31,032 nucleotides of DNA, taken from NCBI GenBank assembly GCA_049366715.1, contig JBMNCQ010000072.1, positions 1 to 31,032 on the forward strand. Direction: 5' to 3'. This stretch comes from JBMNCQ01 sp049366715. GTDB taxonomy: Bacteria; Bacillota; Peptococcia; Peptococcales; BICA1-8. How positions within the stretch are numbered: the first letter of the stretch is position 1; each line of letters starts with the position of its first letter. Shown piece by piece: positions 21,912 to 30,774 of this stretch. A model generated the notes under the pieces. The model searched no databases and was not told the DNA's origin. It saw nothing but the letters and a program-made list of their open reading frames with translations. Made by a program: the position numbers and the translations under genes.

Positions 21912-23057
21912 TTATTTTAAGTGTTCTTCCCAAGCTGCCTGCACCAGCCCGGGCTCAGTAAAAAGCTTTAATGCCGTGACCGCAAGAGCCCGGCTTGCCG
22001 CTTTCATTGTTTTCTCTCCTTCACTTGAACCGGCAATCTTCGTAAATTCCTTAGTATGAGCCGCAGTATAGCCTTTTCCTACCCTTAAATAAGGATGAAT
22101 GGCCGGTACCTCCCGGCTGACATTGCCTAGATCCATGGCACCTATAATCTGATACTCATTCATATCCATTTTGTTCCCTGATTTCTGTGCCTCGTCAATA
22201 AAAATACGGGCCAGTTCCTTATTGGTCTTCATCGGCAGATAACGTGATTCAAAGCTTTTCATCATTCCTTCCGTCCTGTTATACTCGCCGGCTTTTCCAA
22301 CCATACTTTTAAATTCCTTGATCACTTGTTTTAACTCCTGAAGAGTGCCTGCTCTTAAATAAAATTTACCTACGGCCTTTTCCGGAATTAAATTGGGTGT
22401 TGCACCTCCCGAAGTAATCACTCCCTCTATTTGCTGCTGAGCGTAATAAATCTTATTGTACATTAAGGTATCTTGGTATAATTTTACTAAAGATACCAGA
22501 GGATTTCCCTCTTCTCCCCTGGTCCCGTGGCCTGCTTTGCCTATGAAAGTAACTTCTAAAGCTTCCAGAGCATTCGAGGTAATATTAATGATATTAGACT
22601 GGCCGGGATGGAACATCAGGACAGCATCAGCTTCTTTAAATGCGCCTTTTTCCGCCAGCTCAATTTTTCCCCCTTTGGTTTCTTCCGCCGGTGTCCCCAG
22701 GACAGCCAATGTTCCGGACCAGATATCTTTTAACCCGCCCAGGGCTAAGGCCGCAGCTAAGCTGGCCCCTGCAATCAAATGATGACCGCAGCCATGACCT
22801 ATTTCCGGCAGCGCATCGTATTCTGCCACCAAATAAACGACAGGCTTTCCCTGACCCAAGACTGCCTTAAAGGAAGTATTCACCCCAAGGTAAGGAGAAG
22901 TAACAGCAAAACCATGCCTTGCCAGGATTGCCCTCAAGACTCCTACCGCTTTAAACTCCTGCTCACCCAGTTCCGGATTATCGAAAATATATTTTGTTGC
23001 CTGCCACACATCCTGCCATAAGTGATCAATATACATTAAGAGTTTGTCCCTGGACAA
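21912..23057 (-). CDS. M20 family amidohydrolase / peptidase (AbgB-like)
   Basis: A 381-residue zinc hydrolase of the M20D amidohydrolase group. Metal ligands and the catalytic base are visible: GHGCGHH (Cys90, His92), PAEETKGGK (Glu125/126) and FHPG (His150). The lid domain lies around residues 175-290. The family removes acyl or p-aminobenzoyl groups from amino acids or dipeptides. Because it sits among arginine genes, a role on an N-acyl amino acid is tempting, but it resembles AbgB/amidohydrolases more than ArgE, so the substrate is unknown. The TTG start has GGAGG about 9 nt upstream. It is divergent from the Nudix gene and has its own terminator, so it is not in the argF transcript. Confidence 0.85.
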   Translation of the reverse strand: MSRDKLLMYIDHLWQDVWQATKYIFDNPELGEQEFKAVGVLRAILARHGFAVTSPYLGVNTSFKAVLGQGKPVVYLVAEYDALPEIGHGCGHHLIAGASLAAALALGGLKDIWSGTLAVLGTPAEETKGGKIELAEKGAFKEADAVLMFHPGQSNIINITSNALEALEVTFIGKAGHGTRGEEGNPLVSLVKLYQDTLMYNKIYYAQQQIEGVITSGGATPNLIPEKAVGKFYLRAGTLQELKQVIKEFKSMVGKAGEYNRTEGMMKSFESRYLPMKTNKELARIFIDEAQKSGNKMDMNEYQIIGAMDLGNVSREVPAIHPYLRVGKGYTAAHTKEFTKIAGSSEGEKTMKAASRALAVTALKLFTEPGLVQAAWEEHLK

Positions 23058-23196
23058 ATTAAGGCCCCCTCCAATGAAATGACCTTAAATTTTATGCGGG
23101 TAAAACCAGTCTTAGAACAGCAAGAGGAAAAGATTTTCTTTGATGGCTGCCGGCTCTTAGTCATCATTTTTGCTGTATGAATACTCCGGGCAGAAG

Positions 23197-23205
23197 TGAT
23201 ATAAT
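23197..23205 (+). promoter_or_regulatory. Extended -10 promoter of the Nudix gene
   Basis: TGA-TATAAT is an extended -10 element (TGnTATAAT); no good -35 is visible. A 7-bp perfect hairpin ACCGCCC/GGGCGGT (23223-23240) lies in the predicted leader, about 95 bp before the start codon. Its role is unknown. Confidence 0.5.
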
Positions 23206-23335
23206 AATGGAAAAGATTTATTACCGCCCCATAGGGCGGTTATTCCTTGCAATAAGTACTTAAAACGCTTACCAGGCGCCGGACCTTAACGCTGAGTAGT
23301 ATTTTTTGATGTCCCGGGAATAAAGGAAGTGTATT

Positions 23336-23953
23336 ATGCCCAGCTTAGATATTCTTAAGAAGAGAACCGCAGATATTATTGATATCGGTAACGAGCAAAA
23401 ATTCTCCGTGCTGTTACCTCTGGTCCAATTCGCCGGAACGAAGTCCGTTCTTTTTGAAATCCGCTCTCCCCAGCTTAATGTCCAGCCCGGGGAAATATGT
23501 TTTCCCGGCGGCAGAATCGAACCCGGTGATCTAAATGCAGAAGCAACAGCAATCAGAGAAACTTGTGAGGAATTAGGTCTAAAGAAGTCCGATCTGAAGA
23601 TAGCCGGTCCCTTAGACCTTCTGATCACCCCTTTTCAGACAATGATTACCCCTTTCGCAGGACAAATAAATGACTACCGGAACATTAAGCCCAATCCTGC
23701 TGAAGTAGCCTCTGTTTTCTATGTGCCTCTGGACTTTTTTTTAAATACCGAACCGCAGACCTTCCAGGCAAAGATAACGATTAATCCCCCGCCTGATTTT
23801 CCCTTTCACCTTTTACCTAACGGGAAGACCTATAATTGGCGGACGGGCAAATACCCTGTACATTTCTATATTTATGAAGATCACGTAATCTGGGGAATCA
23901 CGGCACGAATTCTCAACAATTTTATCCGGCTATTAAAACAACTGACTAAGTAG
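23336..23953 (+). CDS. Nudix hydrolase, CoA pyrophosphatase type
   Basis: A 205-residue Nudix protein. The Nudix box is FPGGRIEPGDLNAEATAIRE, followed by TCEELGL, with the upstream NVQPGEICFPGG segment that marks the CoA-diphosphatase (UPF0035, NUDT7/8, YeaB-like) branch, and a C-terminal 'IWGITARILNNFI' helix that is also typical. Such enzymes cut coenzyme A or its derivatives to 3',5'-ADP and phosphopantetheine, using Mg or Mn bound by the box glutamates. It is transcribed against both neighbours and splits the arg gene series. Its last codons and stop form one arm and the loop of a 25-bp perfect hairpin (23926-23981). GGAAG lies 6 nt before the ATG. Confidence 0.9.
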   Translation: MPSLDILKKRTADIIDIGNEQKFSVLLPLVQFAGTKSVLFEIRSPQLNVQPGEICFPGGRIEPGDLNAEATAIRETCEELGLKKSDLKIAGPLDLLITPFQTMITPFAGQINDYRNIKPNPAEVASVFYVPLDFFLNTEPQTFQAKITINPPPDFPFHLLPNGKTYNWRTGKYPVHFYIYEDHVIWGITARILNNFIRLLKQLTK

Positions 23954-23981
23954 AAACTTAGTCAGTTGTTTTAATAGCCGG
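23926..23981. terminator. 25-bp perfect hairpin over the Nudix stop codon, bidirectional terminator
   Basis: Arms 23926-23950 and 23957-23981 are perfectly complementary over 25 bp with a 6-nt loop TAGAAA that holds the stop codon. Within it, CAACTGACTAAG/CTTAGTCAGTTG followed by TTTTAAT gives a terminator-like form on either strand, suitable for the convergent Nudix and carB genes. Confidence 0.75.
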
Positions 23982-24008
23982 TAGGAGATTATTGCCTCTG
24001 CCGAATGC

Positions 24009-24101
24009 CGGTTTGCTATGACGCATCTACTTTGGGGACCTACTGCACGATGCACCCCCAAATTTTAACCTTAAGCAGATATCCTTCCCAATAGCAAACC
24101 G
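24009..24101. other. Nested inverted repeats between Nudix and carB
   Basis: Outer arms CGGTTTGCTAT (24009-24019) and ATAGCAAACCG (24091-24101) enclose inner arms TTTGGGG (24031-24037) and CCCCAAA (24056-24062). There is no T-run, so it is not an evident terminator. It could be a structured 3' UTR of carB or a small mobile repeat. The gap of 251 bp holds no gene. Confidence 0.5.
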
Positions 24102-24204
24102 CTAATACGTTTATGCCAGACGCCAATGTTTGCCTGGTGTACGGCAGACACAAAATTAATTCTTTAAGCAAAAAGAACGGAGACACATTTCCCCGCCCGC
24201 TTGC

Positions 24205-27200
24205 TCACTCGCCTACTACTATACTTTTACAATTAACGTTTAAATACTCCTCAATTGCCTGATATGTTAAAATTCCCTTATCTCTGGCAACCTCAATCGT
24301 ATTAAGAAAAGCCTCCGCCGTATCTAAAGACGTAAAGCAGGGAATCCGGTATTCTGCCGCTAAACGGCGGATTTGAAAACCCTTACTGCTTTGATTTTTG
24401 CCTTGACTGGGAGTATTGATCACCAGTTGAATTTCACCTTTCTGCAAAAGCCCTCCAGGATCAGCATTGCAGATAACCTCTAAACCTTGAGCAGTCAGAA
24501 ACTCTGCTGTGGATTTCGTGGCAAAAATCCTGAATCCTTCCTTTATTAACCCCTTAATGATGGGTGATACTTCTTCATAATCCCGCTGGGAAACAGAAAC
24601 TAGAGCAGTGCCGGTTAAAGGAAACTTATTGCCCGCTCCGGTAATCGCTTTATAAAGTGCCCCCGCAAAGGTATAATCAATTCCTAATACCTCTCCCGTC
24701 GATTTCATTTCCGGTCCTAAAGAAGTATCTACCTTGCTCAGTTTTTCAAAGGAAAACACAGGCGCTTTGACAACTACGTAAGCAGGCTCCGGCCACAAAC
24801 CATAAGGATAGCCCATTTCTTTTAAAGTTTTACCCAGCATAGCCTGTGTTGCCAGCTTAATCATGGGTACCCCGGTAATTTTTGAAAGAATCGGGACTGT
24901 TCTGGAAGCCCGGGGATTTACTTCTAAAACATACGCCTCTTCATCGGCAACAACAAACTGAATATTAAAGACACCTTTAACCTGCAAAGCTTTACCGATT
25001 TTTTCCGTGTAAGCAAGAATTTTATCCTTAACAATTTTGCTGATCGTCTGGGTAGGATATACTGCCATACTGTCGCCGGAATGAACACCGGCCCGCTCAA
25101 TATGCTCCATTATTCCCGGTATCAGGATATTCTCACCATCACCTATCGCATCAACTTCAACCTCTTGACCCTTAATATATTTATCGATCAGGATGGGATG
25201 CTTAGAGGATATTTCCACCGCAGATTCCACATAATGAATTAATTCACCCATATCATAAACTACCTTCATGGCCCGGCCGCCCAAAACATAAGAAGGTCTC
25301 ACCAATAAGGGAAATCCCAGCTCTGCGGCAATTGCTTCCACCTGATTAACTCCCGTGGCAGTTTTTCCTTGGGTCTGCGGGATTTGCAGCTTAGTCATTA
25401 ATTTCTCGAATTTTTCCCGGTCTTCGGCAGCATCAATATATTCTACCGGCGTTCCTAGAATATTTACCCCTAAACCAGAGAGCTCCTCCGCCAGGTTAAT
25501 GGCCGTCTGCCCGCCGAACTGCACCACAACACCCAAAGGTTTTTCCTGTTCAACAACATTCATGACATCCTCTAAAGTAAGGGGTTCAAAGTATAACCGG
25601 TCGGAAGTATCAAAATCGGTACTGACTGTCTCCGGGTTATTGTTAATAATCACGGCATCATATCCTGCCTTTTGTAATGCCCATACGGCGTGAACAGAAC
25701 AATAATCGAACTCTATACCCTGCCCGATTCTGATCGGCCCTGAGCCAAGAACCAATACTTTGGGCTTACATTGATACCGGGCCTCATTTTCAACTTCATA
25801 AGAAGAGTAATAATAAGGTGTTTCCGCCTCAAATTCCCCGGCACAGGTGTCAACAATTTTAAAAACAGGCTTAATATTACTGCTCGTTCTATTTACCCGC
25901 ACATTAATGCCGGTTATCCCTTTTAATTTTGCAATATGCTCATCACTAAACCCTAATCGTTTAGCCGACATCAATAAATCATAAGTCAGATTTTGTTCTT
26001 TAATTCTTCTTTCCATAGCTACGATATTTTGCACCTTAACCAAAAAGAAAGGGTCCATCCCTGTTAAAAGCTTAATTTCCTTGATCGTCCAATTTCGTCT
26101 GAACCCTTCAGCTATGGCAAAAAGTCTTTCATCGTCAGCCTGCTTAAGCTTATTCTGTAGCTCGACCTCTGTCCAGCTGCCGGATTCTTTAAGGGTCAGC
26201 CCTACTACTCCGATTTCCAGCGACCTGACCGCTTTAAGAAGGGCTCCTTCAATTGTCCGTTCAATTGCCATTACTTCGCCCGTTGCCTTCATCTGAGTCC
26301 CTAAAAGCCTATTGGCAGTAGGGAATTTATCAAAAGGCCAGCGGGGAATTTTCGCTACGATGTAATCTATACTGGGCTCAAAACAGGCACTGGTTTCCCC
26401 TGTTACCGGATTTTTAATTTCATCCAGGGTAAAGCCAATGGCTATCTTCGTTGCAACTTTTGCGATGGGGTAGCCTGTTGCTTTAGAAGCCAAGGCACTG
26501 GAACGGGAGACCCGGGGATTCACTTCAATGACAACATAGTTTTGACTGTTGGGATCAAGGCCAAATTGAATATTGCAGCCTCCCTCCACCTCCAGTTTTC
26601 TGATAATCTTAATGGCGGCCGTACGCAGCATTTGGTATTCTTTGTCGGTCAAAGTCTGGGTTGGGGCGAACACAATACTGTCACCGGTATGAATACCCAT
26701 GGGGTCCATATTTTCCATACTGCAAATAATGATGCAATTATCGGCGCGGTCCCGCATTACTTCTACTTCAAGTTCCTTCCACCCGGCTACACTCTGCTCA
26801 AGAAGAACCTGACCGATTCTGCTGGCCTGCAGTCCTAAGGAAACGATCGTTTTAAGTTCCCCTTCATTTGCGGCAATCCCGCCGCCCGTTCCTCCTAAAG
26901 TATAAGCGGGCCGCACGATGACAGGATAGCCTACCTGCTCCACAAACGCATAAGCATCTTGCAGATCCGTAATGATGATACTTTCAGGAATCGGCTCATG
27001 GAGAGATTTCATGGTTTTCTTAAATTCGTCTCTGTCTTCAGAGCGCTTTATTGCTTCCAGACCAGTCCCTAAAAGCTCCACATGGTATTCCTCTAAGATG
27101 CCCTTTTCAGCTAACTCTACGGCCAAATTCAGCCCTGTCTGCCCACCCAGCCCGGGTATTATACCTTGAGGTCTCTCCTTGGCGATAATCTGCCTCAATG

Positions 27201-27417
27201 TCTCCACATTTAAAGGCTCTATATATATCCTGTCGGCAATATTTTCATCAGTCATAATCGTAGCAGGGTTGCTGTTTACCAATACCACTTCCAAACCTTC
27301 TTCTTTTAAAGCTTTACAAGCCTGGGTACCTGCATAATCAAACTCGGCTGCCTGACCGATAATAATCGGCCCCGACCCTATTACCATTACTTTTTGTAAA
27401 TCTTTTCTCTGCGGCAT
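24205..27417 (-). CDS. carB: Carbamoyl-phosphate synthase large chain
   Basis: A 1070-residue enzyme of full usual length. Domain order: first pre-ATP-grasp and ATP-grasp half (VIGSGPIIIGQAAEFDYAG at the start), oligomerisation domain (about 400-550), second ATP-grasp half (starting VLVLGSGPIRIGQGIEFDY), and the C-terminal methylglyoxal-synthase-like regulatory domain (about 935-1070). It makes carbamoyl phosphate from bicarbonate, ammonia delivered by CarA, and two ATP. GGAGG lies 7 nt before the ATG. It follows carA, separated by 244 bp of repeats. Clustering with arg rather than pyr genes suggests this copy serves arginine synthesis. Confidence 0.98.
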   Translation of the reverse strand: MPQRKDLQKVMVIGSGPIIIGQAAEFDYAGTQACKALKEEGLEVVLVNSNPATIMTDENIADRIYIEPLNVETLRQIIAKERPQGIIPGLGGQTGLNLAVELAEKGILEEYHVELLGTGLEAIKRSEDRDEFKKTMKSLHEPIPESIIITDLQDAYAFVEQVGYPVIVRPAYTLGGTGGGIAANEGELKTIVSLGLQASRIGQVLLEQSVAGWKELEVEVMRDRADNCIIICSMENMDPMGIHTGDSIVFAPTQTLTDKEYQMLRTAAIKIIRKLEVEGGCNIQFGLDPNSQNYVVIEVNPRVSRSSALASKATGYPIAKVATKIAIGFTLDEIKNPVTGETSACFEPSIDYIVAKIPRWPFDKFPTANRLLGTQMKATGEVMAIERTIEGALLKAVRSLEIGVVGLTLKESGSWTEVELQNKLKQADDERLFAIAEGFRRNWTIKEIKLLTGMDPFFLVKVQNIVAMERRIKEQNLTYDLLMSAKRLGFSDEHIAKLKGITGINVRVNRTSSNIKPVFKIVDTCAGEFEAETPYYYSSYEVENEARYQCKPKVLVLGSGPIRIGQGIEFDYCSVHAVWALQKAGYDAVIINNNPETVSTDFDTSDRLYFEPLTLEDVMNVVEQEKPLGVVVQFGGQTAINLAEELSGLGVNILGTPVEYIDAAEDREKFEKLMTKLQIPQTQGKTATGVNQVEAIAAELGFPLLVRPSYVLGGRAMKVVYDMGELIHYVESAVEISSKHPILIDKYIKGQEVEVDAIGDGENILIPGIMEHIERAGVHSGDSMAVYPTQTISKIVKDKILAYTEKIGKALQVKGVFNIQFVVADEEAYVLEVNPRASRTVPILSKITGVPMIKLATQAMLGKTLKEMGYPYGLWPEPAYVVVKAPVFSFEKLSKVDTSLGPEMKSTGEVLGIDYTFAGALYKAITGAGNKFPLTGTALVSVSQRDYEEVSPIIKGLIKEGFRIFATKSTAEFLTAQGLEVICNADPGGLLQKGEIQLVINTPSQGKNQSSKGFQIRRLAAEYRIPCFTSLDTAEAFLNTIEVARDKGILTYQAIEEYLNVNCKSIVVGE

Positions 27418-27431
27418 CTCTTTACCTCCGG

Positions 27432-27487
27432 GTTAGTTACTAGTAACATAACTTAGTTCCTAGTTCATAGTTGATCGTTCCTAGTAA
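27432..27487. repeat. Heptamer repeat in the carA-carB gap
   Basis: In 7-bp register the sequence reads TTAGTTC, CTAGTTC, ATAGTTG, ATCGTTC, CTAGTAA (27453-27487), preceded by looser units from 27432. It abuts the carB ribosome site. Confidence 0.7.
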
Positions 27488-27500
27488 AAAGTCTAATGTA

Positions 27501-27523
27501 GGGAACGGCCCCTGTGTCGTTCC
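27501..27523. repeat. REP-like hairpin
   Basis: GGAACG (27502-27507) and CGTTCC (27518-27523) enclose GCCCCTGTGT. This compact GC-rich palindrome next to the heptamer repeat resembles extragenic palindromic elements; only this copy was seen in the window. Confidence 0.4.
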
Positions 27524-27616
27524 AAATTTCAACTTTATACATGCATTGCCTGAATCAGACGTCAAATGTTTACCATTAAGTAATTGTCAGACGCAAAATA
27601 TTACTTAGAAGTATTT

Positions 27617-27652
27617 CCGGGCACTGAGCACCGTAGGTGTCTGTTTGCCCGG
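27617..27652. other. Nested hairpin just 3' of carA
   Basis: CCGGGCA/TGCCCGG (27617-27623, 27646-27652) encloses CACC-GTA-GGTG. It lies 10 bp past the carA stop on the minus strand and lacks a T-run. The flanking CAGACG...AATGTTT and GCCCG...CTCAC segments resemble those 3' of carB (24114-24204), so both car genes appear to have related 3' flanks. Confidence 0.45.
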
Positions 27653-27661
27653 CCCGCCGGC

Positions 27662-28717
27662 TCACGTGCCCTCTTGTTTAATCAATTCTGCAAATTGCTT
27701 AAACAAATATGCCGAATCTTCCGGGCCCGGAGCTGCTTCAGGGTGATACTGGACTGAAAAAACAGGTAGATGTTTGTGCTTAATTCCTTCCACGGTATTA
27801 TCATTGAGATTGCGATGAGAAACGAATACATCCCCGGGGAGAGTTTCTTCCTCCACAGAATATCCGTGGTTCTGGGAAGTAATATACACCCGGTTTGTCT
27901 GCAAATCTTTAACGGGATGATTTACACCCCGGTGCCCGAATTTTAATTTATAAGTATCAGCCCCTAAGGCCAACGCGATTAACTGGTGGCCTAAGCAAAT
28001 GCCACACACCGGTATTTTTCCGATAATATCTTTTAACGTAGTAATCGCATAGGGAACATCCTTAGGATCACCCGGTCCGTTTGATAAAAAAATGCCGTCG
28101 GGATTAAGGCCTAATATTTCGGCACTGCCGGTATCGGCAGGTACTTGATATATCTCAAATCCTTTTGTCTTTAAACCTTTGATTATACTGGTCTTAATGC
28201 CAAAATCCATAACAACAAGTTTGGGGCCGTCTCCGGGAATATGTTTGATTTCTTTAATTGTAGCCTGTTCTACAAGGCCTGCGCCGGTGAATGCAAAACC
28301 CTCTTTTAAACGATCGGAACTGGTGCTGATTATCCCTTTCATGGTCCCCCGGGACCGCAAATGGCGGGTTAAGGCCCTGGTATCCACGCTCTCCAATCCT
28401 ACGATTTGGTGCTGAGCCAAAAAACTTTCAAAGCTCTGCTCCGCCTGCCAATTATTGTGATAACTGCAGTTTTCCCGGACGATAAATCCCTTAACATGGG
28501 GTTTTAGCGCTTCATTATCATTTTTATTTACTCCATAATTACCGATTAAAGGATAGGTCATAACCACAATTTGACCGGCATAGGAAGGATCTGTTATTAC
28601 TTCCTGATACCCAACCATTCCTGTATTAAAAACCACTTCTCCCCGGCTGTCTCCCCTGTAACCAAATACCTTCCCCGGGAAACAGGTGCCATCTTCAAGT
28701 ATTAATACTCCGGACAT
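27662..28717 (-). CDS. carA: Carbamoyl-phosphate synthase small chain (glutaminase)
   Basis: A 351-residue glutamine amidotransferase subunit. The N-terminal CPSase_sm domain has FNTGMVGYQEVITDPSYAGQ. The C-terminal class I glutaminase carries the triad Cys241 (CGICLGHQ), His325 and Glu327 (YHPEAAPGPED). It hydrolyses glutamine and channels ammonia to CarB. AGGGGG lies 7 nt before the ATG, and the gene begins 11 bp after argD ends, so argB-argD-carA are one operon. Confidence 0.98.
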   Translation of the reverse strand: MSGVLILEDGTCFPGKVFGYRGDSRGEVVFNTGMVGYQEVITDPSYAGQIVVMTYPLIGNYGVNKNDNEALKPHVKGFIVRENCSYHNNWQAEQSFESFLAQHQIVGLESVDTRALTRHLRSRGTMKGIISTSSDRLKEGFAFTGAGLVEQATIKEIKHIPGDGPKLVVMDFGIKTSIIKGLKTKGFEIYQVPADTGSAEILGLNPDGIFLSNGPGDPKDVPYAITTLKDIIGKIPVCGICLGHQLIALALGADTYKLKFGHRGVNHPVKDLQTNRVYITSQNHGYSVEEETLPGDVFVSHRNLNDNTVEGIKHKHLPVFSVQYHPEAAPGPEDSAYLFKQFAELIKQEGT

Positions 28718-28728
28718 TATCTAACCCC

Positions 28729-29886
28729 CTAAAAAGCTTGTGCCAACACTTCTACAACCTGGTCAATTTCTTCCTTAGTTACCGTTAAAGGAGGTACAAA
28801 CCTTAATATTTTTCCACCTACAGCATTGATTAAAATTCCTTTTCCCAAACAAAATTGAACGATGGAGAGAGCATCCCCCTCAAGATCACAACCGATCATT
28901 AATCCTTGGCCCTTGACTTTAGTAATCTCAGGATGGCTGCTTTTTAATTCATTTAATTTCCCCCTAAAATAATTGCCTTTCTCCACAACAGAAGCAAGAA
29001 AGTCCTGCTCTAATAAAACCGCACTTGCTGCCAATGCTGCCGCAGTTGCCAGGGGGTTACCCCCAAAGGTGGCGGCATGATCTCCGGGAACAAAAGCCCG
29101 GGCAACTTCTTCTTTAGCCAGCATAGCGCCAATAGGCACTCCACCGCCCAGAGCCTTGGCCAGAGTAATGATGTCCGGAGTAATTCCGAAGTTCTGATAA
29201 CCAAAGGCTTTTCCTGTTCTGCCCATTCCCGTCTGAACTTCATCGATAACCAGCAGTACATTATGCCGGCGGCATATTTTTTCTACCCCCTGTAAATACC
29301 CGGGGGACGGAACATTCACTCCACCCTCGCCCTGAATAGGCTCCAACATCACCGCACATGTCTTCTCTGTGATGGCAGCTTCGATAGCAGCTAAGTCATC
29401 AAAGGGTACATATTTAAATCCCTCCGGCAGCGGCAAAAAATCCTTGCGGTATTTTTCCTGGCCGGTAGCAGTTAAAGATCCCAGGGTACGGCCATGAAAA
29501 GACTGCTCCATCGTAATGATTTCATAGCGTCCTTGACCCCATTTACGGGCCAGCTTGATCGCAGCCTCATTGGCTTCTGTCCCGCTGTTACAAAAAAATG
29601 CTTTATCACAGCAGCTGTTTTCTGTCAGGATTTTGGCCAGTTTAATCTGTGGCTCTATCCAATAAAGATTGGAACAGTGAATAAGTTTATCTGCCTGTTC
29701 TTTGATCGCTTCGGTAACAACTTTAGGACAGTGTCCCAGGGAATTTACAGCGATCCCGCTGACAAAATCCAAGTACTTATTCCCTTCCGAATCCCAGACA
29801 TAAGAACCTTCACCTTTCACAAATACTTTTGGCATCCGCTTATAGGTATTCATCACATATTGCAAACCTTGTTCTACCATATTCAT
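28729..29886 (-). CDS. argD: Acetylornithine aminotransferase
   Basis: A 385-residue class III PLP aminotransferase that converts N-acetylglutamate semialdehyde to N-acetylornithine with glutamate as amino donor. Motifs: CNSGTEANEAAIKLAR (phosphate binding), SFHGRTLGSLTATGQ, LEPIQGEGGV, IDEVQTGMGRTG (Asp215 to the pyridine N) and TLAKALGGGVPIGAM with Lys244 as the PLP lysine. The short length without a long N-terminal extension favours ArgD over ornithine or GABA aminotransferases. AAGGAG, overlapping the argB stop, lies 9 nt before the ATG; the gap to argB is 6 bp. Confidence 0.97.
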   Translation of the reverse strand: MNMVEQGLQYVMNTYKRMPKVFVKGEGSYVWDSEGNKYLDFVSGIAVNSLGHCPKVVTEAIKEQADKLIHCSNLYWIEPQIKLAKILTENSCCDKAFFCNSGTEANEAAIKLARKWGQGRYEIITMEQSFHGRTLGSLTATGQEKYRKDFLPLPEGFKYVPFDDLAAIEAAITEKTCAVMLEPIQGEGGVNVPSPGYLQGVEKICRRHNVLLVIDEVQTGMGRTGKAFGYQNFGITPDIITLAKALGGGVPIGAMLAKEEVARAFVPGDHAATFGGNPLATAAALAASAVLLEQDFLASVVEKGNYFRGKLNELKSSHPEITKVKGQGLMIGCDLEGDALSIVQFCLGKGILINAVGGKILRFVPPLTVTKEEIDQVVEVLAQAF

Positions 29887-29892
29887 CTTAAA

Positions 29893-30756
29893 TCACTCCT
29901 TAACGACCATGGTTCCGACACCCTGGTCCGTAAATATTTCCAATAATAGCGCGTGGGGCTGTCTGCCATTAATGATATGTACCCGGTTTACCCCGCCGAG
30001 CAATGCTTCCATGCAGCATTCAATTTTCGGAATCATCCCGCCGTCAATTACCCCGTTGCCCATATATTCCCGGGCCTGACTAAAGCTTAGTGAAGACAAT
30101 AAATTTTTATCCTTATCCATTACGCCTTCTACGTCCGTCAATAAAACGAGCTTATCGGCTTCCAAGGCACCGGCAATACTGCCCGCAACATAATCAGCAT
30201 TAATATTGTACACTTCTCCGTCACGATCCGTCCCCACCGGGGCAATTACCGGGATATGGCCCTGCTCGATAGCACTGTAAATAAGCTGAGGATCTATTGA
30301 TTCTACTTCCCCGACAAAACCCAGGTCAATTTCCTCTCCGTTCTTAACCATTTTCTTTTTATTGACCTTAATAAGTCCCCCGTCTATCCCGCTTAAACCC
30401 AGGGCCTTGCCGCCGCCTTTATGAACCATGCCTACTATTTCTTTATTGATTTTCCCGACAAGGACCATTTGTACAATTTCCATTATTTTTTCATCAGTAA
30501 CCCGCATCCCGTTTATAAAATGAAACTCCTGACCTGTTTTTTCCAGCCAGTGATTAATATCAGGCCCGCCGCCATGAACAATTACCGGGTTAATCCCGAC
30601 ATATTTCATTAAAACGATGTCGGTTATTACCTTCACCTTTAAATCAGGATCACTCATAGCATGACCACCATATTTAATCACGACTGTTTTCCCTGAAAAC
30701 TCTTTTATATAAGGCAAAGCTTCTATTAATGTTTCAGCTTTTTCCATAGGCTCCAT
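29893..30756 (-). CDS. argB: Acetylglutamate kinase
   Basis: A 287-residue amino-acid kinase-fold enzyme that phosphorylates N-acetylglutamate, the second and usually controlling step of the pathway. Motifs: VVIKYGGHAM (phosphate-binding lysine), VIVHGGGPDIN, and the NADYVAGSIAGALEADKLVLLTDV region that binds nucleotide. It has a ~25-residue N-terminal helix ahead of the kinase fold (MEKAETLIEALPYIKEFSGK). In known enzymes that helix marks the hexameric, arginine-inhibited type, so feedback inhibition is likely. The ATG at 30756 (GAGGAG 8 nt upstream) is preferred over GTG 30765, which touches the ribosome site. It is first of argB-argD-carA-carB in this window; upstream genes lie beyond the edge. 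Confidence 0.96.
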   Translation of the reverse strand: MEPMEKAETLIEALPYIKEFSGKTVVIKYGGHAMSDPDLKVKVITDIVLMKYVGINPVIVHGGGPDINHWLEKTGQEFHFINGMRVTDEKIMEIVQMVLVGKINKEIVGMVHKGGGKALGLSGIDGGLIKVNKKKMVKNGEEIDLGFVGEVESIDPQLIYSAIEQGHIPVIAPVGTDRDGEVYNINADYVAGSIAGALEADKLVLLTDVEGVMDKDKNLLSSLSFSQAREYMGNGVIDGGMIPKIECCMEALLGGVNRVHIINGRQPHALLLEIFTDQGVGTMVVKE

Positions 30757-30774
30757 CTCTTTCACTCCTCTAAG

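Noticed and set aside
23269..23628. Minus-strand frame opposite the Nudix gene
   Set aside because: It is a shadow of the Nudix coding sequence with no family resemblance or ribosome site.
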